Notes: generated by a model not told the origin, from the letters alone. 64,000 bases of DNA from Sphingomonas leidyi (GCF_011761945.1 NZ_JAASQV010000003.1:111538-175537); one strand, 5' to 3'; counted from the first letter of the stretch, positions 9,755 to 18,732 are shown. A program made the numbers and translations.

Positions 9755-10938
9755 GCGCGGCATTCAGCGCCGACGACCGGCTGTTCGACGAGGAAGGGCG
9801 CGGCCGGCTGCGCGATGCGTCGCGCATGTCGTGGGTATTGGCGGCGATGGTAGCCGCCTTTCTCGCCTGGGCCTGGTTCGCGAAGCTCGATGAAGTGGCG
9901 ACCGGTACCGGCAAGGTGGTGCCGACCAGCCATGAACAGATACTCCAGTCGCTGGAAGGCGGCATCCTCGCCAAGCTGCACGTGCGCCAGGACGATATCG
10001 TCAAGCCCGGCCAGGTCCTCGCTCAGCTCGATCCCACCCAGGCCGGCTCGACGGTCGAGGAAAGCGCCGCGAAATATCGCGCCGCGCTCGCAGCCCAGGC
10101 ACGGCTCCAGGCCGAAGTGGATGAGACTCCGCTCCGCTTCTCCAGGGAGCTGGACGGCTATCCCGCGCTCAAGGCCGAACAGCAGCGCCTCTACGAAACG
10201 CGCCGCCGCAGCCTGGCCGGCTCGACCGGCCTGATCGACGAATCGCTGGCGCTGATCAATCGCGAAGTCGGGATCGGGGAGTCGCTGATCGCCACCGGAG
10301 CGGCGAGCAATGTCGAGGTGCTGCGGCTCAAACGCCAGCGCGCCGACCTCGATCTCAAAAAGGCCGATCTGCGTTCGCAATATCTGGTCGAGGCACGGCA
10401 GGATCTCGCAAAGGTGAGCGAGGAAGTCGAAGCGCTCGCCCCCGTGGTGCGAGGCCGGTCGGACACGCTGCAACGGCTCACCTTGCGTTCGCCCGTGCGC
10501 GGCGTGGTCAAGAATATCGAAGTGTCGACGATCGGCGGCGTCGTACCGCCCAATGGCAAGGTGATGGAAATCGTCCCGCTCGACGACCGGCTGCTCATCG
10601 AGACGCGCATCTCGCCGCGCGACATCGCGTTCATTCGTCCGGGCCAGCGCGCCAGCGTTAAGATCACCGCCTATGATTATTCGATCTTCGGCGGACTCGA
10701 AGGCGAGGTCAGCAGCATCTCGCCGGACACGATCCGCGACGAAGTGAATCCCGACATCTATTATTATCGCGTATTCGTCCGCACCCGCTCGGACGCCCTG
10801 GTCAACAAGGCTGGTCGCCGTTTCCCGATCGTACCCGGCATGATCGCCACCGCGGACATCCACACCGGAAGCAAGACAATACTTCAGTACCTGCTGAAGC
10901 CGCTCAATCGCGCCCAGGAGGCACTCAGAGAACGTTAA
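9751..10938 (+). CDS. HlyD-family periplasmic adaptor of the type I secretion system
   Basis: Membrane fusion protein, 395 aa, linking the ABC transporter to the TolC-like channel. One transmembrane helix lies at about residues 28-46, followed by a biotinyl-lipoyl-like beta segment with the characteristic GxGKVVP strand, a long alpha-helical hairpin (~95-240) and a C-terminal beta-barrel with an RGVVKNIEV-like strand and a PGMIATADI strand. The start overlaps the upstream stop by 4 nt. It is the last gene of the operon; an AT-rich spacer follows immediately after its TAA. Confidence 0.93.
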   Translation: MSAAFSADDRLFDEEGRGRLRDASRMSWVLAAMVAAFLAWAWFAKLDEVATGTGKVVPTSHEQILQSLEGGILAKLHVRQDDIVKPGQVLAQLDPTQAGSTVEESAAKYRAALAAQARLQAEVDETPLRFSRELDGYPALKAEQQRLYETRRRSLAGSTGLIDESLALINREVGIGESLIATGAASNVEVLRLKRQRADLDLKKADLRSQYLVEARQDLAKVSEEVEALAPVVRGRSDTLQRLTLRSPVRGVVKNIEVSTIGGVVPPNGKVMEIVPLDDRLLIETRISPRDIAFIRPGQRASVKITAYDYSIFGGLEGEVSSISPDTIRDEVNPDIYYYRVFVRTRSDALVNKAGRRFPIVPGMIATADIHTGSKTILQYLLKPLNRAQEALRER

Positions 10939-11054
10939 ATCATATAATATGTAAATTACGATGTTGATTTGATTTACGATATTTTGACGATCTAATTTAC
11001 TATGATGTATTTAGAATATGATGCTATACATTGCAGATATGATATCATTCCTTC
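10939..11054. promoter_or_regulatory. AT-rich spacer with inverted and direct repeats upstream of marR-type gene
   Basis: This 116-bp stretch is mostly A and T in an otherwise very GC-rich window. It holds a perfect palindrome CATATAATATG at 10941-10951, the inverted pair GTAAATT (10951-10957) and AATTTAC (10994-11000), a further ATTTAC at 10972-10977, and the direct repeat TTACGAT at 10956 and 10974. It is the promoter and candidate operator region for the downstream MarR-type gene; binding by that regulator or by an AT-preferring nucleoid protein such as MucR/Ros is inference. Confidence 0.5.
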
Positions 11055-11072
11055 TTGTATTTGGATGATAGT

Positions 11073-11516
11073 GTGACGAATAGCGTAAGCATTGGGGACG
11101 GATCCCTGCTCGACCTCGCGCGCCAGCTGCAACGCATGCGCGCCAAGGCAGCGAAACTCTTTCCGCGCGACGTCTTTCGCGATTCCGCATGGGACATGGT
11201 GTTGGAACTGTTCATCGCCGGACAGCAGCAGCGTGTCGTCTGCGTGAAGGAGCTCATTTTCGTCTCCGGCGAGACATCGACCAGTGCCCTGCGCCGGATC
11301 GATCGCCTAGAGGCGGCTGAATTGCTCCACCGGTCGCACGATCCCGACGACCATCGGCGCATGGCCGTGACACTGACGGACAAGGGCGATGCGGCGATGC
11401 GCGCCATGCTGCACAGCCTCTTCCCGGGCGATTCCTCCTCCATCACCGAGAAACGCGCGCACGGTGCCGACAGGCCGGCGCACGAGTTGCATTCCTCATC
11501 GGCCAGCCTCTTTTGA
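11073..11516 (+). CDS. MarR-family transcriptional regulator
   Basis: Small winged-helix regulator, about 147 aa from the GTG start at 11073; in-frame TTG codons at 11055 and 11061 are alternative starts and the true start is uncertain. The middle part has the MarR layout: an AWDMVLELF helix, a recognition helix in SGETSTSALRRIDRLEAAELL, then the wing with DPDDHRRMAVTLTDKG. The C-terminal tail after ~115 is short and polar, shorter than usual for MarR dimerisation helices. It sits directly behind the secretion operon and its AT-rich spacer, so control of adhesin or secretion genes is plausible but unproven. Confidence 0.75.
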   Translation: MTNSVSIGDGSLLDLARQLQRMRAKAAKLFPRDVFRDSAWDMVLELFIAGQQQRVVCVKELIFVSGETSTSALRRIDRLEAAELLHRSHDPDDHRRMAVTLTDKGDAAMRAMLHSLFPGDSSSITEKRAHGADRPAHELHSSSASLF

Positions 11517-11601
11517 CCGCGCCGGACCGAAGAAGGGCGAGGTCCGTGCCGTCACCGCCCCGGAGCGGGGACTCGCCGATCTCCAGCCGGGCCAGGCCCG
11601 A

Positions 11602-11617
11602 CACGGGCGAGCGCTAG
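11602..11617. repeat. 16-bp direct repeat, left copy (flanks ABC operon)
   Basis: CACGGGCGAGCGCTAG occurs here and again at 14713-14728, exactly bracketing the ABC ATPase-permease operon. The left copy overlaps the ATPase stop codon. A duplicated boundary could reflect past insertion or excision of the operon, but chance similarity in GC-rich sequence is not excluded. Confidence 0.35.
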
Positions 11618-12909
11618 GACGGATCGTCGAGGCTGAAGCGGTCCGCCGCTTCGTCATAGGCGAAGGCTTCGGCATAGCGCCCCCACTGGATCACCGACTT
11701 CAGCGTCTGCTCGGCATATTCCTCGGACATGAAATCCTCGATCTCGTCGCGGAAGCGGCTCGCCGGCGCTTCGTGGCTGGCCCGGTCGTCGAGGATGCGG
11801 CGGATATGTCCGGCAAGCGGCACATGGCGCAACAGATGCTGGGCGAAGAGCTGCTTGCGCGCATCCACCTCCGCATCGACATAGCGCCGCGCCGCCGGCA
11901 GCAGCCTGAGGTCGCCGCCGCCCAGCTCCGCAAAGCGCAGCAACTGAAGCACCTCCGCGATCGGGAACAGCTCATCCGCTTCATATTGCAGCTCGCCGGC
12001 GAGATCCGACAGCGGCGCGCTGCCGGAATAGGGCTCGGCCGCCACTGCCTCCATCAGGCCGGCGAGCGTGTTGGTGGAGACGCGCGGCAGCGCCATGCCG
12101 ATGCCGGTGCCCGGGAACAGCCCCTCGCGCGGATGCCCCACCTCCGTCCGCGCGGTCATCCGGGCATAGATATCGTCGACCAGCGCCTGAAATGCCGGAT
12201 CCTGCCGGTTCCGCGGCTGCGGCAACGTCACGCTGATCTCGGCGACCACCCGCCCCGGGTTCGACGAGAAGACGAGGATGCGGTCGCACATCAGCACGGC
12301 CTCCTCGATATTGTGCGTGACGATCAGGATCGACTTGATCGGCATCCGCCCTTCCGACCAGAGGTCGAGCAGGTCGGTGCGCAGCGTCTCGGCGGTAAGC
12401 ACGTCGAGCGCCGAGAAGGGTTCGTCCATCAGCAGGATGTCCGGGTCGACCACCAGCGCGCGCGCCAGGCCGACGCGCTGGCGCATGCCGCCCGACAACT
12501 CCTTCGGATAGGCACTCTCGAAGCCGTCGAGGCCGATCAGATCGATCGCCTTGAGCGCGCGCCGGCGCCGCTCCTCGGCGGCGACGCCCTGGGCTTCGAG
12601 CCCCACCTCGACATTCTGGAGCACGGTGAGCCAGGGGAAGAGCGCGAAGGTCTGAAACACCATCGAGACGCGCGTATCGGCATGCGGGAAGCGGACCTCG
12701 CCCGATGTCGGCCGGATCAGCCCGGCGATCGACCGCAACAGCGTCGACTTGCCGGAGCCCGAGCGACCCAGCAGTCCGACGATCTCGCTGTCGCCGAGAG
12801 TCAGTTGGACATCGTCCAGCACGAGGAGGCCGGCTCCGCTCGACTTGCCATAGACATGGCGGACGTCGCGGACCTCGACCAGGGGCAGCGTTTCAGTGCG
12901 CGTGTTCAT
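11614..12909 (-). CDS. NitT/TauT-type ABC transporter ATPase with C-terminal AAA-associated domain
   Basis: 431-aa ATP-binding subunit of an importer of the nitrate/sulfonate/taurine class. Walker A GRSGSGKST near residue 49, signature LSGGMRQRVGLARA, Walker B DILLMDEPFSALD and H-loop VTHN are all intact. After ~residue 270 comes the extra C-terminal domain found in a subgroup of these ATPases (AAA-associated, winged-helix-like), usually taken as regulatory. The start lies 17 bp downstream of the permease stop, so the two form an operon. No periplasmic binding protein is encoded nearby, so the substrate cannot be read from the sequence. Confidence 0.9.
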   Translation of the reverse strand: MNTRTETLPLVEVRDVRHVYGKSSGAGLLVLDDVQLTLGDSEIVGLLGRSGSGKSTLLRSIAGLIRPTSGEVRFPHADTRVSMVFQTFALFPWLTVLQNVEVGLEAQGVAAEERRRRALKAIDLIGLDGFESAYPKELSGGMRQRVGLARALVVDPDILLMDEPFSALDVLTAETLRTDLLDLWSEGRMPIKSILIVTHNIEEAVLMCDRILVFSSNPGRVVAEISVTLPQPRNRQDPAFQALVDDIYARMTARTEVGHPREGLFPGTGIGMALPRVSTNTLAGLMEAVAAEPYSGSAPLSDLAGELQYEADELFPIAEVLQLLRFAELGGGDLRLLPAARRYVDAEVDARKQLFAQHLLRHVPLAGHIRRILDDRASHEAPASRFRDEIEDFMSEEYAEQTLKSVIQWGRYAEAFAYDEAADRFSLDDPS

Positions 12910-12926
12910 TGGGATACTCCCGATGC

Positions 12927-14681
12927 TCAATCGAGGCGGAGGCGGCGCTCGGCGTACCGGTACATCGGCCGCCACAGCATGCGATTGAAGGCGATGACGA
13001 AGATGCTCATCACCGCGATGCCCAGGGCGACGCGCGGATAATCGCCCGCTTGCGTGGCATTGGCGATGAACGACCCGAGCCCGGCGGCTTCGAGATGCTT
13101 GTCGCCCCAGCTCACGGACTCGGCGACGATGCTGGCGTTCCACGAGCCACCCGAGGCAGTGAGCGCGCCGGTCACGTAATAGGGGAAGATCGCCGGGATC
13201 GCGACACGCCGCCACCATTGCCAGCCGCGGATGCCGAACATCGCCGAGGCTTCCTTCATGTCCGTCGGGATCGCGCTCGCGCCCGCGATGACGTTGAACA
13301 GGATATACCATTGGGTGCCGAGCACCATCAGCGGCGACAGCCAGATATTCGGATCGAGGCGCAGGCCGAGAATGGCGATGACCGCGAAGGGGAACATCAC
13401 GTTCGCCGGAAAGGCGGCCAGGAACTGCGCCACCGGTTGCAGCCGCTCGGCCCAGGCGGGCCGGAGGCCGATCCACACGCCGATCGGCACCCAGATCAGG
13501 CTGGCGATCGCGATCAGCAGCACCACGCGCAACAGCGTGAGCAGGCCCAGCCCGAAGACGGTCGCCCCATCCTCCCAGGTCAGGCTCTGGGCGATGTAGC
13601 GGGCAAGCGTCCAGAAGGCCGCCAGCACCACGATGGCGACCAGTGCCAGCCACAGGCCATCGAGCGCCCGGCGCGCCGCGGGTGCGATGCGCAGCGGCCG
13701 CATCGCCGGCGTGCGCGGCAAGGGGAAGCTGCACAGCCGGCGCAGCGGCGTGGCGATCGCCGCGCCGAGCCGGTTCAGCCAGCGGGTGCGGCGGACGAGG
13801 TCGTAGAGCCAGGAGCGCGGCTGCTGCTGCGAGGCGGTCTGTTCGAAGCGGAACTTGTCCGCCCAGGCGACGATGGGGCGGAAGACGAGCTGGTCGTAGA
13901 GCAGGATGACGACCGCCATTGCCCCCACCGCCATGCCGATCGCGCCGAAATCCTCGCGGTCGATCGCAAGGGCAAGCCAGGATCCGATGCCGGGCAGCGT
14001 GATGGTGGTATTCCCCACGGTGATCGCCTCGGACGCGACCACGAAGAACCAGGCGCCCGACATCGACATCATCATGTTCCAGACGAGCGCCGGCAGCGCG
14101 AAGGGCAGCTCCAGCCGGACGAAACGCCGCCATGCCGAGAAGCCGAACTGCCTCGAGACCTCGTCCAGGTCCCCGGGCACGGTGCGCAGCGACTGATAGA
14201 AGCTGAACGCCATGTTCCAGGCCTGTGCCGTGAAGATCGCGAAGATCGCCGCGCATTCCGCACCCAGCTGGCTGCCGGGAAACAGCCCCAGGAAGAGCGT
14301 GACGGTAAAGGTGAGGAAGCCCAGCACCGGCACCGACTGCAGGATGTCGAGCGCAGGCACGATGACAAGCGCCGCCTTGCGGCTCTTCGCAGCAAGCGTG
14401 GCGACCGCGAAGGTGAACAACAAGGACGCGCCGAGCGCGGCGAACATGCGCAGCGTGGTGCGCAATGCATATTCGGGCAGCATCGCGGGATCGAGCACCA
14501 CCGGCGTGCTGCGCAACTGCGCCAGCGGCGCGCCCATCTCCCCGGCGCCGTGGAATACGAGCACCGCTCCCGCCGCAAGCAGGATGAAAACGATCAAATC
14601 CGCCCAGGATGGCGCTCCGCCCCCGCGCACCCAGCGCACCAGCGGGCGTCCACCTCTGGTATCCTCGAAAAAGAAGACCAT
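12927..14681 (-). CDS. ABC transporter permease with two fused BPD-transporter domains
   Basis: 584-aa inner-membrane permease that fuses two binding-protein-dependent transport domains in one chain (about residues 80-260 and 370-575), each with several transmembrane helices and an EAA-like cytoplasmic loop (EVSRQFG...P and EASAMFG...P). Such double permeases pair with AAA-associated ATPases like the one downstream, so one permease can supply both halves of the membrane channel. It is the first gene of a two-gene operon. Confidence 0.9.
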   Translation of the reverse strand: MVFFFEDTRGGRPLVRWVRGGGAPSWADLIVFILLAAGAVLVFHGAGEMGAPLAQLRSTPVVLDPAMLPEYALRTTLRMFAALGASLLFTFAVATLAAKSRKAALVIVPALDILQSVPVLGFLTFTVTLFLGLFPGSQLGAECAAIFAIFTAQAWNMAFSFYQSLRTVPGDLDEVSRQFGFSAWRRFVRLELPFALPALVWNMMMSMSGAWFFVVASEAITVGNTTITLPGIGSWLALAIDREDFGAIGMAVGAMAVVILLYDQLVFRPIVAWADKFRFEQTASQQQPRSWLYDLVRRTRWLNRLGAAIATPLRRLCSFPLPRTPAMRPLRIAPAARRALDGLWLALVAIVVLAAFWTLARYIAQSLTWEDGATVFGLGLLTLLRVVLLIAIASLIWVPIGVWIGLRPAWAERLQPVAQFLAAFPANVMFPFAVIAILGLRLDPNIWLSPLMVLGTQWYILFNVIAGASAIPTDMKEASAMFGIRGWQWWRRVAIPAIFPYYVTGALTASGGSWNASIVAESVSWGDKHLEAAGLGSFIANATQAGDYPRVALGIAVMSIFVIAFNRMLWRPMYRYAERRLRLD

Positions 14682-14712
14682 GGCTCACCTTATGATCGGC
14701 CATCTCGGCCGC

Positions 14713-14728
14713 CACGGGCGAGCGCTAG
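14713..14728. repeat. 16-bp direct repeat, right copy (flanks ABC operon)
   Basis: Exact match to 11602-11617, lying 31 bp upstream of the permease start. No integrase or transposase is seen between or beside the copies. Confidence 0.35.
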
Positions 14729-14808
14729 AAACTAGGCCCGGCCGGGCGCCCTCGACGGCGCGTTAGATCGACTACTGTCGCTCGGCATTTGCTGGCGTTC
14801 CTCGAATG

Positions 14809-14837
14809 GCCTCGGCCCCGCGAAAGCGGGGTGAGGC
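14809..14837. repeat. REP-like GC-rich hairpin
   Basis: CCTC-GG-CCCCGC, a GAAA loop, GCGGGG-T-GAGG forms a strong hairpin with a small internal loop in the spacer between the ABC operon and the response regulator. There is no T-tract. It resembles dispersed REP-type palindromes more than a terminator. Confidence 0.4.
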
Positions 14838-14917
14838 GTGGCGGGCGGATACCAACTGGGGATCGGCCCCGCCAGTGGGGAATTCTGCGGCGCACCGAAG
14901 CAAATCGGATAGTCGGA

Positions 14918-14933
14918 ATATACCATGGTATAT
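14918..14933. promoter_or_regulatory. Perfect 16-bp palindrome, candidate operator
   Basis: ATATACCATGGTATAT is self-complementary over all 16 bases and stands out in GC-rich surroundings. It lies 15 bp beyond the stop codon of the FixJ-type response regulator and about 240 bp upstream of the ABC permease start, so it could be the site at which a dimeric regulator controls the transporter operon. Which regulator binds is not shown. Confidence 0.45.
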
Positions 14934-14948
14934 CCAACCGCCCCACCC

Positions 14949-15596
14949 CTATTCCGAAGGCGGGAACAGGCGATCGTGGATGCGCACCAGATCGGGCAGC
15001 GATCGCGCGTTCATCTTGCGCATGACCTGGCCCCGGCGCACCTTGACGGTGACCTCGCTCACTTCGAGCCGCGCCGCGATCTGCTTGTTGAGCAATCCCT
15101 GCGCCACCAGTTCCATCACTTCCCGCTCTCCATTGGTGAGCATGTGGTGGAGCCCGCGCAGCTGCGCGAGGCCCGCCTCCTCGCGGCGCCGGGCCCGGTC
15201 CCTGGCGATTCCCGCGTTGATCGCGTCGAGCAGCGCCTGTTCGTCGAACGGCTTGGCCAGGAATTCGATCGCACCGGCCTTCATCGCGCGAGCGGCCATC
15301 GCGATGTCGCCATGGCCGGTAATGAAGATCACCGGCAACAGGATGCCGAGGCCCTTCATCTGGCGCTGGAAGTCGAGGCCGCTCTGCCCGGGCATGCGAA
15401 CGTCGAGCACGAGGCAACCGGGCGCCTCGGGCAATGCGTGCGCGAGAAAGGCCTGCGTAGAGGCGAACGCCCGGCATCCGATGCCGACGGACGCCAGCAG
15501 ATCCTCGAGCCCCGCGCGGACCGAGGCGTCGTCGTCGACGATATGGACGATCGGCGCCGGACCGTCCTCGGCAGGGGCAATTGCTTCGATCGTCAT
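14949..15596 (-). CDS. FixJ/NarL-type two-component response regulator
   Basis: 215-aa transcription regulator. The receiver domain (~16-130) has the acidic triplet VDDDA, phospho-acceptor Asp65 in LVLDVRMPG, Thr in FITGHGD and Lys in AKPFDE. A LuxR-type helix-turn-helix follows (~148-208; [22 protein letters not shown] region). This arrangement is that of FixJ/TodT/StyR regulators. Its start overlaps the end of the sensor kinase gene by 4 nt, so the two are translationally coupled partners. Confidence 0.93.
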   Translation of the reverse strand: MTIEAIAPAEDGPAPIVHIVDDDASVRAGLEDLLASVGIGCRAFASTQAFLAHALPEAPGCLVLDVRMPGQSGLDFQRQMKGLGILLPVIFITGHGDIAMAARAMKAGAIEFLAKPFDEQALLDAINAGIARDRARRREEAGLAQLRGLHHMLTNGEREVMELVAQGLLNKQIAARLEVSEVTVKVRRGQVMRKMNARSLPDLVRIHDRLFPPSE

Positions 15597-16633
15597 TGCC
15601 TCGCTCCCGAAATCGGCAGGCTCACGCGGAAAATGGCGCCGGAAGGGGCATTCGCGGCAGCCCAGATACGCCCGCCATGCGCTTCGACGATAGCCCGGCT
15701 GATCGTCAGGCCGATGCCCGTGCCGCCTTCCCTGGTCGTCCAGAACGCCTCGAACAGCTGTTCCCGGGCGCCGGCCGCGAAGCCCATGCCGGAGTCCGCG
15801 ATCGTCATGACGACCGACGGATCCTCGGCCGTGGTGGCGATCGCGATCCGCCGATCGGCCTCCGGCACGCGCGCCAGCACCTCGATCGCGTTGAGCAGAA
15901 GATTGCCGACCACCTGGAGAAGCTGCACCCGGTCCGCCAGCACGACCGGCAATGTTTCCGCCAGCTCCAGCGTCAGGCTGATGCCGCCACGATCGAGCTC
16001 GCCCTGGGCGAACAGGATCGCTTCGCCGATCGTCTCGTTCAGATCGACGCGTTCGCGCCTGGGCGCTTCATGCCGGGCGAGGCTCCGCACGCGCTGGATC
16101 ACCGCGGCCGCGCGGTTCGCGTCGCCCAGGATGCGTTCCGCCGAACCGCGCGCCTTTTCGACATTGGGCGGATCCTGGCCCAGCCATCGGAGGCAGGCGT
16201 TGCCGCTGCTGACGATGCCGGCCAATGGCTGGTTGACTTCGTGCGCGATCGAAGCGGTGAGTTCGCCGAGCCCGGTCACCCGCGCGATCCTGACGAGCTG
16301 TGCCCGCGCTTGGTGCGCCGCAGCCTCGGCCGCGACCACCCTGAGCGCAAGCCAGGTCGTGATGCCGATCGCGGACGTGCTGATCGCCATGTTGACGATC
16401 CCCGCCTCGCGAGAGCCGCCGGCGGTCAGCGCGGAACTCACCAGCGTGAGCAGAATGCACAGCCCGGCGAGCGCGATGACGTTGCGGCGGGGAAATCGCC
16501 CGATCGCCAGCAGGATGATGGCAATGTAGAATATGGCTGCCGCGATCTCGAGGTCGGTGACCGTGTCGGCGATGAAGATGCCGGCCATGAGCGCCGCGAT
16601 CGCCACCGCCTGCAGCCATGATTTCCATTGCAT
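15593..16633 (-). CDS. Membrane sensor histidine kinase, FixL/DctB-type core
   Basis: Sensor partner of the downstream FixJ-type regulator. With the ATG chosen here it is 346 aa; an ATG at 16666 and a further upstream start (to 16744) are possible, and no clear ribosome binding site decides. About four transmembrane helices fill residues ~5-105, with no recognisable periplasmic sensor domain. The H-box holds His131 in [10 protein letters not shown], a pattern typical of FixL/DctB-like kinases. The HATPase has an N-box (LLLNAIEVL), G1 DSGMGF and G2 [10 protein letters not shown]. The signal sensed is unknown. Confidence 0.88.
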   Translation of the reverse strand: MQWKSWLQAVAIAALMAGIFIADTVTDLEIAAAIFYIAIILLAIGRFPRRNVIALAGLCILLTLVSSALTAGGSREAGIVNMAISTSAIGITTWLALRVVAAEAAAHQARAQLVRIARVTGLGELTASIAHEVNQPLAGIVSSGNACLRWLGQDPPNVEKARGSAERILGDANRAAAVIQRVRSLARHEAPRRERVDLNETIGEAILFAQGELDRGGISLTLELAETLPVVLADRVQLLQVVGNLLLNAIEVLARVPEADRRIAIATTAEDPSVVMTIADSGMGFAAGAREQLFEAFWTTREGGTGIGLTISRAIVEAHGGRIWAAANAPSGAIFRVSLPISGARQ

Positions 16634-16777
16634 TGGGGAATCTGCCCGTTTCGAATATGCCTGCATATATGCCCGATATGCCCGGGTATCGACATCGATG
16701 CCGCAAAACGCAGCCGAAGATCGCGGCAATGCTTTGACAAGCAATGGCCGATACTATCCGGGCCCGAGAGGTTTCGC

Positions 16778-18361
16778 ATGCATTGGCCCGCGATCCGGAG
16801 TTTCGTCATTCGCCACCGTTTCGCCATTCGCGACCTGGGGCTGGTCCTGGCAGCGGTAGCGGCACTCGCCTATTGCGCATTCGCCTTCGACCTGTTCGAG
16901 AATGAAGGCGGCCTCACCGTTCACAAGGCCGAGATCGAGCTCGACGAGGCGCTGCTGCTGGGCGTGGTGCTGGCGCTGGGCCTCCTGCTTTTCGGCGCCC
17001 GCCAGTATCTGCGCCAGAAGCGCGAGATGGCCCGCCGGCTGTCGGCGGAAGGCGAAGTCCGCAGGCTCGCCTATCAGGACGTATTGACCGGCCTGCCCAA
17101 CCGCCGGAAGTTCGACGATGCGCTTGCTGCGGCGGTGGGAGCGCCTCCGCGGGCAGGCGCTTCGCATGCCGTGCTCCTGCTCGACCTCAACGGCTTCAAA
17201 TCCATCAACGACGTGCACGGGCACGCGGCCGGCGACGAGCTTCTGATCGTCATTGCCCAGCGCCTGCTCGGCGCAATCCGCGATGGCGACATGGTCGCGC
17301 GTTTTGGCGGCGACGAATTCGCGATCCTGGCCACCCATCTCGCCGATCCCGAAGCCGCGACCAACGTCGCGCTTCGCGTGATCGATGCGCTCGACACGCC
17401 CGTCCATGCGGCGGGCGCCACACACCGCGTCGGCGCCGGCATCGGGATCGCGCTGGTTCCGGTCGACGCCACGAACGTCGAGGAAGCGATGCGCAAGGCG
17501 GACGTCGCGCTCTATCGCGCCAAGGCCGAACGACGCTCGGCGCTTCGCTTCTTCGAGCCCCAGATGGACGTGCGGATCCGCGAGCGCGCCGCAATGGAGG
17601 CGGCGTTGCGCCGGGCGCTCGACGAAGAGCGAATCGATATCGTCTATCGCCCTGCCTTCGATCTTCGCACGCACGCGGTGGTCGGCTTCGAAGCGGCGCC
17701 GCGCTGGATCGACCCCGAGCATGGGGAAATCCCGATCGAGCGGTTCCTGGCCATCGCCGACGAAGTCGGCCTGATCCACGCGCTGGGCGAGCGCGTGCTG
17801 CGCCTGGGCTGCGCCGCGGCGGGTTCCTGGCCCGCGAGCATCACCCTGTCGATCGACATTCATGCAAGCCAGCTCAGGGACAATCTCCTCGCCGCCCGGA
17901 TCCTGCGCATCCTGGGCGAGGCAGGCATCGCGCCCGCCCGGCTCGAGGTCGACGTGACCGAAAGCGCGTTCGTCGCCGATCTGGACAATGCACGCGCCGT
18001 GCTCGGCAACCTCAGGGCCGCGGGGGTTCGCATCGCGCTCGACAATTTCGGCACCGGCTATTCGAGCCTCTATCATCTGCGCAGCTTCCGCCTCGACAAG
18101 GTGAAGATCGACCGCAGCTTCGTGCAGGCAATGACGCGCGAGCGCGAAAGCGCCGGGATCGTGCAGGCGCTGGTCGGCCTTGGCCATGGCCTCGGGCTCA
18201 CCATCGCCGCGGAGGGCATCGAAGCCAGCGACCAGGAAGGCGCCCTGCTGGGCACCGGTTGCGAACAGGGCCAGGGAGACCTGCTCGGCGCGCCCCTGGA
18301 CGCAGCGGCCGCTGCCGCATTGTTCGAGCACAGGATATCGGGAAGCACGACACAGGCGTGA
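16778..18361 (+). CDS. GGDEF-EAL cyclic-di-GMP protein with intact GGDEF and altered EAL site
   Basis: 527-aa bifunctional-type c-di-GMP enzyme. The ATG start has GAGAGG 6 nt upstream. Two transmembrane helices (~18-38 and ~57-75) precede GGDEF (motif at ~177), which keeps the inhibitory RxxD site five residues before it, so cyclase activity with product inhibition is expected. In the EAL domain the motif reads EAA, and compared with active phosphodiesterases the substrate Gln (YQP) is Arg, the metal-site Asn is Asp (LSID), and DDFGTG is DNFGTG; Glu in TES, Lys in KIDRSF and the late Gln are kept. Phosphodiesterase activity may therefore be weak or absent. It starts divergently from the sensor kinase. 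Confidence 0.9.
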   Translation: MHWPAIRSFVIRHRFAIRDLGLVLAAVAALAYCAFAFDLFENEGGLTVHKAEIELDEALLLGVVLALGLLLFGARQYLRQKREMARRLSAEGEVRRLAYQDVLTGLPNRRKFDDALAAAVGAPPRAGASHAVLLLDLNGFKSINDVHGHAAGDELLIVIAQRLLGAIRDGDMVARFGGDEFAILATHLADPEAATNVALRVIDALDTPVHAAGATHRVGAGIGIALVPVDATNVEEAMRKADVALYRAKAERRSALRFFEPQMDVRIRERAAMEAALRRALDEERIDIVYRPAFDLRTHAVVGFEAAPRWIDPEHGEIPIERFLAIADEVGLIHALGERVLRLGCAAAGSWPASITLSIDIHASQLRDNLLAARILRILGEAGIAPARLEVDVTESAFVADLDNARAVLGNLRAAGVRIALDNFGTGYSSLYHLRSFRLDKVKIDRSFVQAMTRERESAGIVQALVGLGHGLGLTIAAEGIEASDQEGALLGTGCEQGQGDLLGAPLDAAAAAALFEHRISGSTTQA

Positions 18362-18519
18362 CGCATCGATCCGCAGGTCCGCGCATCCGCGCCGGGGGAT
18401 CGGGAAGGCCCCGGAATCAGGACCGATTGGGATTTGCGGCAGAGCGCAGCGGAGACGGTTCGCCCCCGTCAGGGCTCGCAAGCGCGAACCCGGGCTTGTG
18501 CAAGGCCCTGGAGCAGGAA

Positions 18520-18610
18520 CTGGCGGAGAGGGTGGGATTCGAACCCACGTTACGGTTACCCGTAAACCGCATTTCGAGTGCGGCGCATTCGACCACTCTG
18601 CCACCTCTCC
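18520..18610 (-). tRNA. tRNA-Ser (anticodon CGA)
   Basis: Folds as a 91-nt class II tRNA read on the minus strand: acceptor GGAGAGG/CCTCTCC, discriminator G, encoded CCA, T-arm GTGGG-TTCGAAT-CCCAC, a long variable arm, and anticodon stem CCGCA/TGCGG around loop CTCGAAA. The anticodon CGA reads UCG serine codons, and the long variable arm fits tRNA-Ser. Confidence 0.96.
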
Positions 18611-18732
18611 GCGAGGCGATTGTGCGCGGAAGGGTTCCGCGTTGGTCGCTGTGAGCGGGGGCCCCTAGCGCAGCGTTTCGGATACTGCAAGCGCATCCTT
18701 GTACCTGCGCGAAGAGATATTAGATTGAAGGC

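Noticed and set aside
8701..10938. Long plus-strand frame suggesting an ABC-HlyD fusion
   Set aside because: The first two-thirds are an out-of-frame shadow of the ABC transporter. The adaptor starts at ATG 9751 and overlaps the ABC stop by 4 nt.
11614..14715. Apparent 1,033-codon fusion of ABC permease and ATPase
   Set aside because: The upstream part is an Arg/Ala/Gly-rich shadow of the permease read in another frame. The ATPase begins at ATG 12909, 17 bp after the true permease stop.
14925..16529. Long plus-strand frame opposite the two-component genes
   Set aside because: Low-complexity basic sequence without motifs, opposite a response regulator and a kinase with complete catalytic motifs.
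18362..18519. Spacer between the GGDEF-EAL gene and tRNA-Ser as an integration site
   Set aside because: No integrase, no duplicated tRNA 3' end and no foreign base composition were seen on either side.
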